Below are positions 51,562 through 60,144 of a stretch of 64,000 nt of DNA, piece by piece. Each line of letters begins with the position of its first letter. Position 1 is the first letter of the stretch. This DNA is from Mesorhizobium sp. B2-4-3 (GTDB taxonomy: Bacteria > Pseudomonadota > Alphaproteobacteria > Rhizobiales > Rhizobiaceae): assembly GCF_006442815.1 (NCBI RefSeq), contig NZ_VFVL01000002.1:248001-312000 (forward strand), read 5' to 3'. The notes under the pieces are model-generated. The model was given only the letters and a program-made list of their open reading frames with translations, did not search any database and had not been told where the DNA came from. Both the position numbers and the translations under genes were made by a program.

Positions 51562-52638
51562 TCAGAAAGCTTTGCCGGTGGCCGGATCGAAGAGGCGGAG
51601 CGCGTCCGCATCGAAGACGAACACGCAGGGCTGGCCCTTGGCGACGCGGGCTTGCGGCGGCAAGGTCGCCGTCAGCCTTTGCGCGCCGACCCGGGCGGTG
51701 GTGACCTGTTCGGGGCCGGTCAGTTCGACGACGTCGATCTCGACCGGCAGCGACAGTTCGGCACCGCTGCCCGGTCCAAGGCGGAGCGCTTCCGGCCTGA
51801 TGCCGACCACAACTGAAGCACTGTTGCGGGCCGCGTCGGCGTAGCGAGCCGGAATCGCCAGCCGCGCATCGGTGCCTGCAATCGCCAGCTTGCCATTCTC
51901 GACGGTCGCTTCCAGCATGTTCATCGACGGCGCGCCGACGAAGCCCGCGACATAGAGCGTCGCCGGATGGTTGTAGATCTCTTCCGGCGTGCCCAGCTGT
52001 TCGATGCGGCCGTCGCGCATGACGGCGATGCGGGTCGCCAGCGTCATCGCCTCGATCTGGTCATGGGTGACGTAGACGACCGTGGTGCGCAGCATTTCAT
52101 GCAGGCGCTTCAGCTCGGTGCGCATTTCCAGCCGCAGCTTGGCGTCAAGATTGGAGAGCGGCTCGTCGAACAGGAAGACCTGCGGCTTGCGCACTAAAGC
52201 GCGGCCGATGGCGACGCGCTGGCGCTGGCCGCCGGAGAGTTGGCCGGGCTTGCGGTCGAGCAGGTTCTCGATCTGCAGCAATCTTGCGGCCTCGCGCACC
52301 GCCTTGTCGCGCTCGGCGGCGGGGACTTTGCGCATTTCAAGGCCGAAGCCGATGTTGCGGCTGACGGTGAGGTTCGGATAGAGCGCGTAGGACTGGAAGA
52401 CCATGGCGATGTCGCGGTTCTTCGGATGCACGCCAAGCACCGAGCGGCCGCCGATCAGCACATCGCCGCTGGTTGCCTCGGCAAGGCCGGCGATGATGTT
52501 GAGCAAGGTCGACTTGCCGCAGCCAGAGGAACCGAGCAGCACCAGGAACTCGCCGTTTTCGAGCGCGATGTCGATGCCTTTCAGAGTCTCGACGCTGCCG
52601 TAATTCTTGCGGACATCGCGAATTTCAAGCGCGCTCAT
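51562..52638 (-). CDS. Sugar ABC transporter ATP-binding protein (UgpC/MsmK-like)
   Basis: Energises the MalF/MalG-type permeases at 54579-56308. 358 residues from the ATG at 52638 (MSALEIRDVRKNYGSVETLK). Walker A GSSGCGKST, signature LSGGQRQR, Walker B VFLFDEPLSNLDA, H-loop YVTHDQIEAMTL, and a C-terminal MalK-type TOBE/regulatory domain. It overlaps the kinase gene by 14 bp. It is the last gene of the operon. Confidence 0.93.
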   Translation of the reverse strand: MSALEIRDVRKNYGSVETLKGIDIALENGEFLVLLGSSGCGKSTLLNIIAGLAEATSGDVLIGGRSVLGVHPKNRDIAMVFQSYALYPNLTVSRNIGFGLEMRKVPAAERDKAVREAARLLQIENLLDRKPGQLSGGQRQRVAIGRALVRKPQVFLFDEPLSNLDAKLRLEMRTELKRLHEMLRTTVVYVTHDQIEAMTLATRIAVMRDGRIEQLGTPEEIYNHPATLYVAGFVGAPSMNMLEATVENGKLAIAGTDARLAIPARYADAARNSASVVVGIRPEALRLGPGSGAELSLPVEIDVVELTGPEQVTTARVGAQRLTATLPPQARVAKGQPCVFVFDADALRLFDPATGKAF

Positions 52639-53563
52639 GAACATCCTCGAACTGGATCGGCCCGCCATAATCGCGGGGCAAGGTTGAGATGGCGCGCGAG
52701 GCCACCTTGATGGCGGCGGAAAGGCACTTCACCAACGATTGCCCCTGTGCCAGTGCCGCCAGGAAGGCGGCGTTGAAGACATCGCCGGCGCCGATCGTGT
52801 CGACGACCGCGACTCGAGGTGCTGGCACTTCAATGAGCTCACCGTCGGCGCCGATGGCGAGCGCGCCGTCCGGTCCGCGCTTGACGACGACCGTCGCTCC
52901 GTCCTGCATGCCGTCGCGGATCTTGCGCGCGGCTTCCGATGGACTTGCCAGGCTGGCTAGCGTGGTCGTCTCGACCTCGTTGAAGAGGGCCAGTGCGCAG
53001 CGCGACAGCCAGCCGCGCGCGGCGGTGCAGTTCGCTTGCGTCCAACCGTCGATCGGCCAGCCTGTGTCGAGCGCAACGGCGATGCCATGCGCCTCGGCCC
53101 AGTCGAAGAAGGCATCGTAATCGCGCGTCAGGTCGTCGGTGAGGAAAGAGCCGCAGAGCAGCGCGTAGCCGCCAGCAAGCCGATTGCCGTCCAGCACGGA
53201 GAGCACGTCAGCCAGGCTGAAGCGGGGCAAGTGGCCGCGCGTGGTGAAGAAGGTGCGCTCGCCATCGGGATGGGTCATGCCGACCGACAATGTCGTGCCT
53301 TCGGGACGAACCGACCATTTCCGCGCGCGGCGTCCGAAGGCTTCGCGCAGCCAGCGCCCGAACTGGTCGTCACCGATATTGGCGGCGATCTCGAAGTCGA
53401 TGCCCAGCGCCTGCCAGGCAAGCGCGGTGTTGCCGGCCTGGCCGCCGACGCGCAGGTCGTCGTGGTCGACGACGGTCTCCGTGCCGGCCTTCGGCCATGG
53501 CGCGACCGGGCCGACGATCAGGTCGACATTGACGTTGCCGATCACCGCGAGCGGCCGCATCAT
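52625..53563 (-). CDS. PfkB-family sugar kinase
   Basis: 312 residues of the ribokinase/PfkB family. It starts RPLAVIGNVNVDLIVGPVAP; GGQAGNTALAWQALGI is the substrate-lid motif; DTIGAGDVFNAAFLAALAQG near residue 255 is the ATP/anion-hole motif with the catalytic Asp. It sits between a SIS-domain protein and the transporter ATPase, so it probably phosphorylates the imported sugar or sugar-amine before the SIS protein acts. Confidence 0.92.
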   Translation of the reverse strand: MMRPLAVIGNVNVDLIVGPVAPWPKAGTETVVDHDDLRVGGQAGNTALAWQALGIDFEIAANIGDDQFGRWLREAFGRRARKWSVRPEGTTLSVGMTHPDGERTFFTTRGHLPRFSLADVLSVLDGNRLAGGYALLCGSFLTDDLTRDYDAFFDWAEAHGIAVALDTGWPIDGWTQANCTAARGWLSRCALALFNEVETTTLASLASPSEAARKIRDGMQDGATVVVKRGPDGALAIGADGELIEVPAPRVAVVDTIGAGDVFNAAFLAALAQGQSLVKCLSAAIKVASRAISTLPRDYGGPIQFEDVHERA

Positions 53564-54579
53564 TCGCTCCGGGTGATCTTGGTGGTGCGCACCGGCGTTC
53601 CGGCATTCTCGACGCGGGAATCGGCGAAGGCGATCATCAGGCGTTGCGCCACCGGCAGCATGGCAAAGATCGCCGCCAGCCCGGAGGCAGGCTTGAACCT
53701 CAACGTGACGGCACCTGCGACCGGCGGCCTGCCCGAAGCGTCGAAGACGATCAGCGGCGCGCCCGCTTCGACAACGGACAGCGCCATGGCGGTGACAAGA
53801 TCGGCGGTCGGGTCGTCACCGCGGAAAAGGACGATGCCGATTTTTTCGCCGAGCATCTCCATCGGCCCATGGCGCAGCTGGCCGCCTTCGAGCGAAAAGC
53901 AAGCTAGGCGCGACAGTTCGGTGAAGCCGAGCGCAAGCGCTTCGGCCACGCCTTGAAGCTTGCGGCCGGAAGTGACGATGGTCGAGATCGCGCTCAGCGC
54001 CGCGAGCGCGGCATCGATTTCGACAGATACGGGCGTCTTGAGCGCGGCAAGTGCCGCAGAAGGATCTTCGCCCAGCGCTGCCAGGATCGCTAGATGCAGG
54101 GCGAAGGTCACGGTGAGGCTGCGGGTCGCGGCAAAGGCAAGCTCGGTGCCGCCGGCACCGACCAGGCAAGGCACCGTACGGCCGAGGGAGGAACCGGCCT
54201 CCAGCGTCAGGCCGAAGGTCGCCGTGCGATCGCCGGTCTCGGCAAACCAGCGCAGCACCTCGGCGCTCTCGCCCGACTGCGAAGTCACGATCACCGTCTT
54301 GCGGTCAAGCGGCAGCGGCTGGCCAAGCTGCTCCGACAGCGGCAGCGCGATGGCGTCGATGCCGTGCGCGCGATAGAGCGGCTCGACGGCACGCGCGACG
54401 GCATGCGAGGCGCCCATGCCGAGCAGGACGAGCCTGCCGGTCTTCCTGATCGAGGCGGCGACCTCGGCGGCGGCCTCTCGATTGCTCTCGAACGAGGCAA
54501 GCGCATCCTCATGCTGACGCGCCATCTCGCGGTCGATCGCGACAAGCCCTGCCGGGCGTTTCTTCTCCGCAGTCATCAT
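53560..54579 (-). CDS. Double SIS-domain protein (GlmS-isomerase / FrlB / AgaS-like)
   Basis: 339 residues with two SIS domains, as in GlmS isomerase halves and deglycases. Sugar-phosphate motifs are IVTSQSGESAEVLRWF near residue 100 and LEGGQLRHGPMEMLGEKIGI near 235. No N-terminal glutaminase domain, so it is not a full GlmS. The start ATG shares a base with the permease stop (TAATG). In a transporter-SIS-PfkB operon the likely job is removing an amine or isomerising a phosphorylated amino-sugar or fructosamine. The exact substrate is unknown. Confidence 0.88.
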   Translation of the reverse strand: MMTAEKKRPAGLVAIDREMARQHEDALASFESNREAAAEVAASIRKTGRLVLLGMGASHAVARAVEPLYRAHGIDAIALPLSEQLGQPLPLDRKTVIVTSQSGESAEVLRWFAETGDRTATFGLTLEAGSSLGRTVPCLVGAGGTELAFAATRSLTVTFALHLAILAALGEDPSAALAALKTPVSVEIDAALAALSAISTIVTSGRKLQGVAEALALGFTELSRLACFSLEGGQLRHGPMEMLGEKIGIVLFRGDDPTADLVTAMALSVVEAGAPLIVFDASGRPPVAGAVTLRFKPASGLAAIFAMLPVAQRLMIAFADSRVENAGTPVRTTKITRSE

Positions 54580-55424
54580 TATCCTTTCACTCCGCCGCTG
54601 GTGAGGCCCGAGATCAGCGCGCGTTGCATGACGAGGCCGATCAGCACTGGCGGCAAGGCCGCGAGCACGCCGGCGGTGGCGATCAGTCCGTAGTCGGAAA
54701 CGCGGCCGCCGGCGAGATCGGCGATGGCGACCGTCAGGGTCTTTGCCCGCTGGTCGGAGGTGAAAAGCAGGGCGTAGAAGAACTCGTCCCAGGCAAGCAG
54801 CACGGCAAACAGCGCCGATGTCGCCACAACAGGCGCCGCCAGCGGCAAGGTGATGATGCGCCACGTCTGGAGCAGCCCGGCCCCGTCAATCATCGCCGCG
54901 GCCTCGATCTCGCGCGGGATGGAATCGAAACCCGATTTCATCAGCCAGGTGGTGAAGGGCGCGAGGATCGTCAGATAGATCAGCGCCAGGCCGAAGACGT
55001 TGTTGAGCAGGCCGAGATGGGAGAGACCCATGTAAAGCGGCACGGAGAGCGCCACCGGCGGCAGCATATAGGTGGCGATCACCATCGACAGCGACCAGCC
55101 GACCGAAGGCGTGCGCGAAACGGCCCAGCCGGCCGGCACGGCAAGGACAACAGCGGCGAGCGTCGCCATGCCGGCGACCTCCAGGCTGTTGCGCAACGAG
55201 GCGGTGAAGGCGGCGCCGGCGCTGTTTTCGGCCGTCGACAGAAGCTGCGCGTAACGGGAGAAGTCGGCCACCCGCGGCCACCAGCGCAGCGGCTTGGCGG
55301 CAAGATCGGCCGCCGGCGATATGCTCATGACGAAGAGCCAGGCGAGCGGCGCCAGGATCACGGCGGCGAGCAGGATGGCGCAGACATAGACGAAGGCGGT
55401 GAAGACCGGGCTCTTGCGTTCCAT
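54579..55424 (-). CDS. Sugar ABC transporter permease, MalG-type
   Basis: 281 residues with six membrane segments and the EAA loop EIEAAAMIDGAGLLQTWRII followed by TLPLAAPVVATSALFAVLLA. The C-terminus AALPPVLIGLVMQRALISGL plus SGGVKG is typical of MalG/AraQ-like permeases. It shares one base with the upstream permease. Confidence 0.94.
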   Translation of the reverse strand: MERKSPVFTAFVYVCAILLAAVILAPLAWLFVMSISPAADLAAKPLRWWPRVADFSRYAQLLSTAENSAGAAFTASLRNSLEVAGMATLAAVVLAVPAGWAVSRTPSVGWSLSMVIATYMLPPVALSVPLYMGLSHLGLLNNVFGLALIYLTILAPFTTWLMKSGFDSIPREIEAAAMIDGAGLLQTWRIITLPLAAPVVATSALFAVLLAWDEFFYALLFTSDQRAKTLTVAIADLAGGRVSDYGLIATAGVLAALPPVLIGLVMQRALISGLTSGGVKG

Positions 55425-56308
55425 CAGGCGGCACTCCCCGCGGTCTTTCTGACCAGCGTCGCATAGGCGACGGCGAGCACGGTGACGAGCAAGGTGACGA
55501 TCAGCGCCAGCGATGCGCCGGAGCCGGCGCGCTGGAAGGAGAAGGCCTCCTGATAGACGAGGATCGACAGCGAGCGCGTGCTGTTGGCCGGGCCGCCGCG
55601 GGTCATGACCCAGATGATGTCGAAGACCTTGAAGGCCTCGATGGTGCGCAGCACCAGCGCCACCATCAGCGGACCGGCGAGATAGGGCAGGATGACGAAA
55701 CGAAAGCGATTGAACGGGCCGGCCCCGTCGACAAGCGCTGCGGCGGTGATGTCGCGCGGCACCGCTTGCAGGGCGGCGAGCGCGATCAGCGCGACAAGAG
55801 GAAAATTCTTCCAGCAGTCGGCGACGATCAGCGCCGCGAGCGCCGTGCCGGGCTCACCCAGCCAGGAGCGATAGTCATCGAGGAGATGGAGTTGCGTCAG
55901 CGCCGCGTTCAGCGCGCCATATTCGGGATTGTAGATAAGCCGCCAGAGCGTCGCGTTGACGACGGTGGGCAGCGCCCATGGCAGGATCATCAGCCCGCGC
56001 AAGACGGCGCGGCCGCGGAATTCCTGATTGAGCAGAAGTGCCGCAAGCACGCCGATCACCATCTCGGCGGCGACCGAGACGACCGCGAACCAGGTGGTGG
56101 TCGTGAGCGTGCGGCTGAAATTCGAGCTCGTCAGCATCTTGGTGTAGTTTTCGAAGCCGACGTAATTGCCCGCCGTGCCGACCAGCTGGGCGTCGGTGAA
56201 GGAGAGCCTGACCGTATCGACCAACGGCCAGCCGATGACGGCGACCATGATCACCAGAAGCGGCAGCATCAACAGCCACGCGCGAGTCGTCATCCAGGTG
56301 CCTGACAT
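55424..56308 (-). CDS. Sugar ABC transporter permease, MalF-type
   Basis: 294 residues, six membrane segments, EAA loop DITAAALVDGAGPFNRFRFV and ILPYLAGPLMVALVLRTIEA. The N-terminus WLLMLPLLVIMVAVIGWPLV is typical of the UgpA/MalF group. A gap of 186 bp, containing repeat copy C, separates it from the binding-protein gene. Confidence 0.94.
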   Translation of the reverse strand: MSGTWMTTRAWLLMLPLLVIMVAVIGWPLVDTVRLSFTDAQLVGTAGNYVGFENYTKMLTSSNFSRTLTTTTWFAVVSVAAEMVIGVLAALLLNQEFRGRAVLRGLMILPWALPTVVNATLWRLIYNPEYGALNAALTQLHLLDDYRSWLGEPGTALAALIVADCWKNFPLVALIALAALQAVPRDITAAALVDGAGPFNRFRFVILPYLAGPLMVALVLRTIEAFKVFDIIWVMTRGGPANSTRSLSILVYQEAFSFQRAGSGASLALIVTLLVTVLAVAYATLVRKTAGSAA

Positions 56309-56337
56309 CGGAGGCGCCTCTCTTCCTTCATCCGACT

Positions 56338-56437
56338 AGAGCGGTTCACCGTTTCACGAAAACGGCGAACCGCTCTATCCCTTTGTTTTGGCGCAATTCC
56401 GGACGGAAAACCGCTTCACACTCCTGGAATTGCTCTA
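56338..56437 (+). repeat. RIME-type two-palindrome repeat, copy C
   Basis: AGAGCGGTTCACC ... GGCGAACCGCTCT first stem-loop, CCCTTTGTTTTGGC linker, second stem-loop GCAATTCC ... GGAATTGC ending GCTCT. 100 bp, close to copy B. It lies inside the operon, between the solute-binding-protein gene and the first permease gene, where its hairpins could affect relative mRNA levels. Confidence 0.9.
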
Positions 56438-56494
56438 GAAATAGCGCGGGCGGCACTCGTATTTGAGGCCGCCCGCCCGTCGGGGAACGCCAGA

Positions 56495-57733
56495 TCAGAG
56501 GCCGCTGTTTTCGGCAGCGGTCTTGAGCGCGTCTTCCGGCGCCGCCTGGCCGAGCAGCGATTCCTGGATCGCCTGCTGCAGCGCCGTCGACAGTTGCTGA
56601 TATTTCGGCGTGGTCGGCCGCGGATACATCGCGGCAAGACCGAGCTTGGCGGCGGCGATCAGCTCTTCCTGGCCCTTGGTGACGGCGGGATCGTCATAGG
56701 ACGAGGCCCAGATCGGCAGCGAGAGCTTGGCATATTGGTTCTGCGTCGCCTGCGAGGTCATGAACTCGATATATTTCCAGGCTTCGTCCTGGTGCTTCGA
56801 CACCGCGGTGATGCCAAGGCCCATCGAGCCGTTGACGGCCGAGACCTCGCTGGTGCCGGCAACGCCCGGCGCCGGCACGACGCCGACCTTGCCCACGACC
56901 TTGGAGTCCTTCGGATCGTTGGCCATGTTGTACATGTAGGTCCAGTTCAGCGCGAAGGCGGCATCGCCGTTCTCGAACACCTTGCGGACGTCCTCTTCCA
57001 GGAATTCCTTGGAATTCGGATTGGTGAGGCCCGACTTGTAGCTGTCCACCATGTATTTCAGCGCCGAGAGGCCGCCGCCGTTCTGGAAGTCGGGCTTGCC
57101 GTCCTTGAGGAAGTCGCCGCCATAGGCGCTGACCAGCGTGGTGTAGTCGCAGATGGCGGCTTCGGCCTGCGACCAGCTCCAGGCGATCGGCGTCTTCAGC
57201 AAACCTTTATCCTGGATGATCTTGGCCTGCTGGCCAAGCTCTTCCCAGGTCTTCGGCGGCGCCTTGATGCCCGCCTTTTCCAGGATTTCCTTGTTGTAGA
57301 AGAGGTATTTGGTGTCGAGGATCCACGGCATGCCATAGTACTTGCCGTCATACTGGACGGTGGTCCAGGCGCCGGGCAGCACGCCCTTCTTCATGTCGTC
57401 GGTGATCTTCGACGATACGTCGACCAGCACCTTGTTGGTCGCATATTCGGCCGGCCAGATGACGTCGAACAGCACCACGTCATAGCCGCCGCCGGATCCT
57501 TGGGCGAGCACGGTCTTGTCGTGCAGGCCTTCATAGGGGACGAATTCGAGATTGACCTTGATGTCCGGATTGGCCTTGGTGAAGGCCTCCGTCATCGAGC
57601 GCACGTCGGCCTCGCTATAGGCGGCCTGCGCCATGAAGAGCGCGTTCAAGGTGGTTTCAGCGAAGGCGTGCGGGACGAGCAGCCCGCCGACGAACACCGC
57701 GCCCAGAACTGTCTTACCGATCGATTTCAGCAT
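56495..57733 (-). CDS. Extracellular sugar-type solute-binding protein
   Basis: Periplasmic receptor of ABC family 1 (MalE/UgpB-like). 412 residues with a signal peptide (MLKSIGKTVLGAVFVGGLLV, ending HAFAE) and the mature start TTLNALFMAQAAYSEADVRS. Internal motifs ANPDIKVNLEFVPYEGLHDK and YDVVLFDVIWPAEYATNKVL are typical. GGGAGAAAG lies before the ATG at 57733; upstream in-frame codons to 57802 are unlikely. It is the first gene of the sugar operon, divergent from the ROK regulator. Confidence 0.95.
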   Translation of the reverse strand: MLKSIGKTVLGAVFVGGLLVPHAFAETTLNALFMAQAAYSEADVRSMTEAFTKANPDIKVNLEFVPYEGLHDKTVLAQGSGGGYDVVLFDVIWPAEYATNKVLVDVSSKITDDMKKGVLPGAWTTVQYDGKYYGMPWILDTKYLFYNKEILEKAGIKAPPKTWEELGQQAKIIQDKGLLKTPIAWSWSQAEAAICDYTTLVSAYGGDFLKDGKPDFQNGGGLSALKYMVDSYKSGLTNPNSKEFLEEDVRKVFENGDAAFALNWTYMYNMANDPKDSKVVGKVGVVPAPGVAGTSEVSAVNGSMGLGITAVSKHQDEAWKYIEFMTSQATQNQYAKLSLPIWASSYDDPAVTKGQEELIAAAKLGLAAMYPRPTTPKYQQLSTALQQAIQESLLGQAAPEDALKTAAENSGL

Positions 57734-57890
57734 TTGTCTTTCTCCCATTTTCGACAACTGCGAGTGGGCGGCCAGGACTGCGCCGCTTCCCCAAATTCGC
57801 ATCGCGCCTGACTGGATCCGTCCCCAACGGCGTGCGGCTAAGCCCGAAGGCTTTTGCCGTCTTTTTGTAGAACCGCTCGGGGTCTCACCT

Positions 57891-57915
57891 ATTAAGTCAA
57901 TTCGCTTGACTTAAT
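57891..57915. promoter_or_regulatory. Perfect palindrome, candidate operator of the ROK repressor
   Basis: ATTAAGTCAA - 5 bases - TTGACTTAAT, a perfect 10+10 bp dyad in the divergent gap between the binding-protein gene and the ROK gene. A TTGACT element overlaps it on both strands, so binding would block both promoters. The A/T-rich composition stands out from the GC-rich flanks. Confidence 0.7.
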
Positions 57916-57957
57916 TAGTCGATCAATCCTTTAATGGAGTCAAGAGGGGAAACGACG

Positions 57958-59160
57958 GTGCACGATATCAGCCCGATCCGTGCCAAAAGCGGCACCAACC
58001 AGGAAGGTACCAGCGCGCATAACCGCCGCGTCATGATCGAGGCGCTGCGGCTCAACGGCGCGCTATCGCGCGCCGACTTGGCGCGGGCGACGCAGCTTAC
58101 CAAGCAGGCGGTTTCCAACATCATCGAGGATCTCGAGCGCGACAGGCTGGTTGTCGCGCTGGATGCGGTGCGCAAGGGCAGGGGGCAGCCCTTCACGCCT
58201 TACCGGCTGGTTCCCGAGGGAGCCTTCGCCATCGGGCTGCAGATCGACCGGCATCTGACGCGCGTGGTGGTGGTCGACCTTGTCGGCAAGGTGATCGCGC
58301 GCGCCGAGGCGGGGCTGCCGTTCGACGAGCCTTCGGCGGGCGTAAGGATCATCCTCGGCCTGGTCGACGGCGTCAGGCGTAAGCTGGCTTCCTTGTTTGC
58401 CCAGTCCGAGCGGCGGCTGGTCGGATTGGGCGTCGCCATGCCGGGACCGTTCGGGTTGAAGAACCCCGACAACAAATGGATGATGCCCGCCTGGCAACAA
58501 TTTCCGCTGGTGGAGGCGCTTGCCGCCGGTACCGGGCTCGATGTCGGCCTGCAGAACGATGCGGCGGCCTGCGCGACGGCGGAACGGATCGTCGGCGCGG
58601 CGCACGGCGTCGATCACGCCGTCTGCCTTTATGTCGGCTACGGCATAGCCGCCGGGCTGATCCTCAACGGCGAGCTCTATAGCGGCGGCAACGGCAATGC
58701 GGGCGAGATCGGCATGGCGTTGCTTGCGCCGGCCGGCTCCGGTTCCACGCCGCTCGAACACCGTGCATCGCTGGCCTCGCTCTACCAGCATCTCGGCCTC
58801 GACCCCACCGAGAGGGGTCTCTACGAGACGCTCGGCGCGCTGGCGCTTGCGCGGGATCCGCGAGTCATGGGCTGGGTCGAAAAAGCCGCGTCCGACCTGC
58901 GCTGGAGCGTGCATCTGATCGAAACGATCTTCGATCCGCAAACCGTCATCCTCACCAGCAGCGCGCCCGAGGCGCTGGCCCGGCTTCTGCTTCAGGCCAT
59001 GCATCCGCTGCTGCCGTCGATCGCGGATCGTCCCGTCCGGCGCCTGCCTCGACTGCAACTCGGCACCACCGATCCCTGGGCGATCGCAGTGGGCGCCGCA
59101 GCAGAGCCGATCAGCCGGGCCTTCGATCCGCGTTTTTCCGCCATCCTGAAGGCCGGATAG
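57958..59160 (+). CDS. ROK-family transcriptional repressor
   Basis: 400 residues: N-terminal MarR-like HTH (VMIEALRLNGALSRADLARA, TQLTKQAVSNIIEDLERDRL) and a C-terminal ROK sugar-kinase-like domain (VGLGVAMPGPFGLKNPDNKW, LQNDAAACATAERIVGA, YVGYGIAAGLILNGELYSGG, NGNAGEIG). The zinc-binding cysteine motif CxCGxxGC seen in most ROK proteins is absent; the corresponding region reads APAGSGSTPLEHRASLASL. The GTG at 57958 with GAGGGG upstream is preferred over ATG at 57934. It probably represses the divergent sugar operon until the sugar or its phosphate binds. Confidence 0.92.
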   Translation: MHDISPIRAKSGTNQEGTSAHNRRVMIEALRLNGALSRADLARATQLTKQAVSNIIEDLERDRLVVALDAVRKGRGQPFTPYRLVPEGAFAIGLQIDRHLTRVVVVDLVGKVIARAEAGLPFDEPSAGVRIILGLVDGVRRKLASLFAQSERRLVGLGVAMPGPFGLKNPDNKWMMPAWQQFPLVEALAAGTGLDVGLQNDAAACATAERIVGAAHGVDHAVCLYVGYGIAAGLILNGELYSGGNGNAGEIGMALLAPAGSGSTPLEHRASLASLYQHLGLDPTERGLYETLGALALARDPRVMGWVEKAASDLRWSVHLIETIFDPQTVILTSSAPEALARLLLQAMHPLLPSIADRPVRRLPRLQLGTTDPWAIAVGAAAEPISRAFDPRFSAILKAG

Positions 59161-59166
59161 AAGCGG

Positions 59167-60060
59167 TCAGCCCATCCTTTGCGTCGCGGTGGCGGCGAAA
59201 GCCGCGTCGATGATGGCGAGCTTGACCGCCTGCGCGGTGAGGTATTCGCCGTAGAATTCGTTCGAGATCCACATGACGGAATGGCCGCGCTGCCCGAGCC
59301 AGCCGACGCTGCCGAGTGCCTCGGCGTCGCGCAACTTGCGCGCAAGGTGGGTGCGCGACAGCTTCAGCCATTTGGCGAAGTCGCCGATCGACAGCACGCC
59401 GGTCGGGATCCGCTCCTGGCCGGCATTGTCGGGGTCGACGCCGGAGATCAGCCAGTCCATGACGACGCCGCCATTGTTGAGCCAGGTGAACAGCGAGAAG
59501 GTCTGTTTCGGCTCGCGCACCGGCACGGAAGAGAGCAGCCCGTCGGCGATCAGCGGCTGCAGATGCGCCAGCATTTGCGGCCTTGCCTGGAATGTTTCCA
59601 GCCGGTTCCCGCCGTCAAGAGCATCAAGTGTGTTCAGATGCATTTGAATCCAGCCGATCAGCGGCTCCAGGGTCATGGCGGGCAGTTGCAGGGGGCGAAT
59701 GCGGCCGTCATCGGCCGTCGGCCCGGCCTCGAGGAAATTATAGTGCTGCATTTCCTTGATGAAGGCATGAGCCGTGTTTCGGCTTGCCACCGCATGCTGA
59801 ACGGTGACGTCGGCAAAACGCGCTGCGGTCAGTTCCTTTCGATAGTCGCTGGAATCCCTGCGGAAATGCAGGGCAAGACCGATATGCGCCATCAGCCAGC
59901 GTTGCTGGGTGGCAAAGACCGAGGAGGCTCGCGGGTTTCCTTGATAGGCCTGCTGCATCGCCATGGCTTGCGCGCGCACGCAAGCGGGCAATGCCGGGTG
60001 ACCGGCAATGTCTTCATAGGTCAACGCACCCTCCCAGCTTCCACCCAAAGATGCTGTCAT
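59167..60060 (-). CDS. HTH-like protein of unrecognised family, paralogue 1
   Basis: 297 residues, no signal peptide or membrane segment. It is helix-rich. The segment at about residues 220-268 (GVLSIGDFAKWLKLSRTHLA, RKLRDAEALGSVGWLGQRGH) looks like a winged helix-turn-helix. The middle contains VFATQQRWLMAHIGLALHFR. I recognise no family. It is clearly paralogous to the next gene, whose protein aligns over the full length with roughly 60% identity by eye. Its position beside the two-partner secretion genes suggests a regulator of that system. Confidence 0.72.
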   Translation of the reverse strand: MTASLGGSWEGALTYEDIAGHPALPACVRAQAMAMQQAYQGNPRASSVFATQQRWLMAHIGLALHFRRDSSDYRKELTAARFADVTVQHAVASRNTAHAFIKEMQHYNFLEAGPTADDGRIRPLQLPAMTLEPLIGWIQMHLNTLDALDGGNRLETFQARPQMLAHLQPLIADGLLSSVPVREPKQTFSLFTWLNNGGVVMDWLISGVDPDNAGQERIPTGVLSIGDFAKWLKLSRTHLARKLRDAEALGSVGWLGQRGHSVMWISNEFYGEYLTAQAVKLAIIDAAFAATATQRMG

Positions 60061-60144
60061 GCTCGCAAGTTGCGGATAGCAGCTTTGGCTGGCGCCCGCC
60101 AGCGTGCGGGCCGGTTTTGCGCGAGTTGCGCCGATCCCCGGCTG

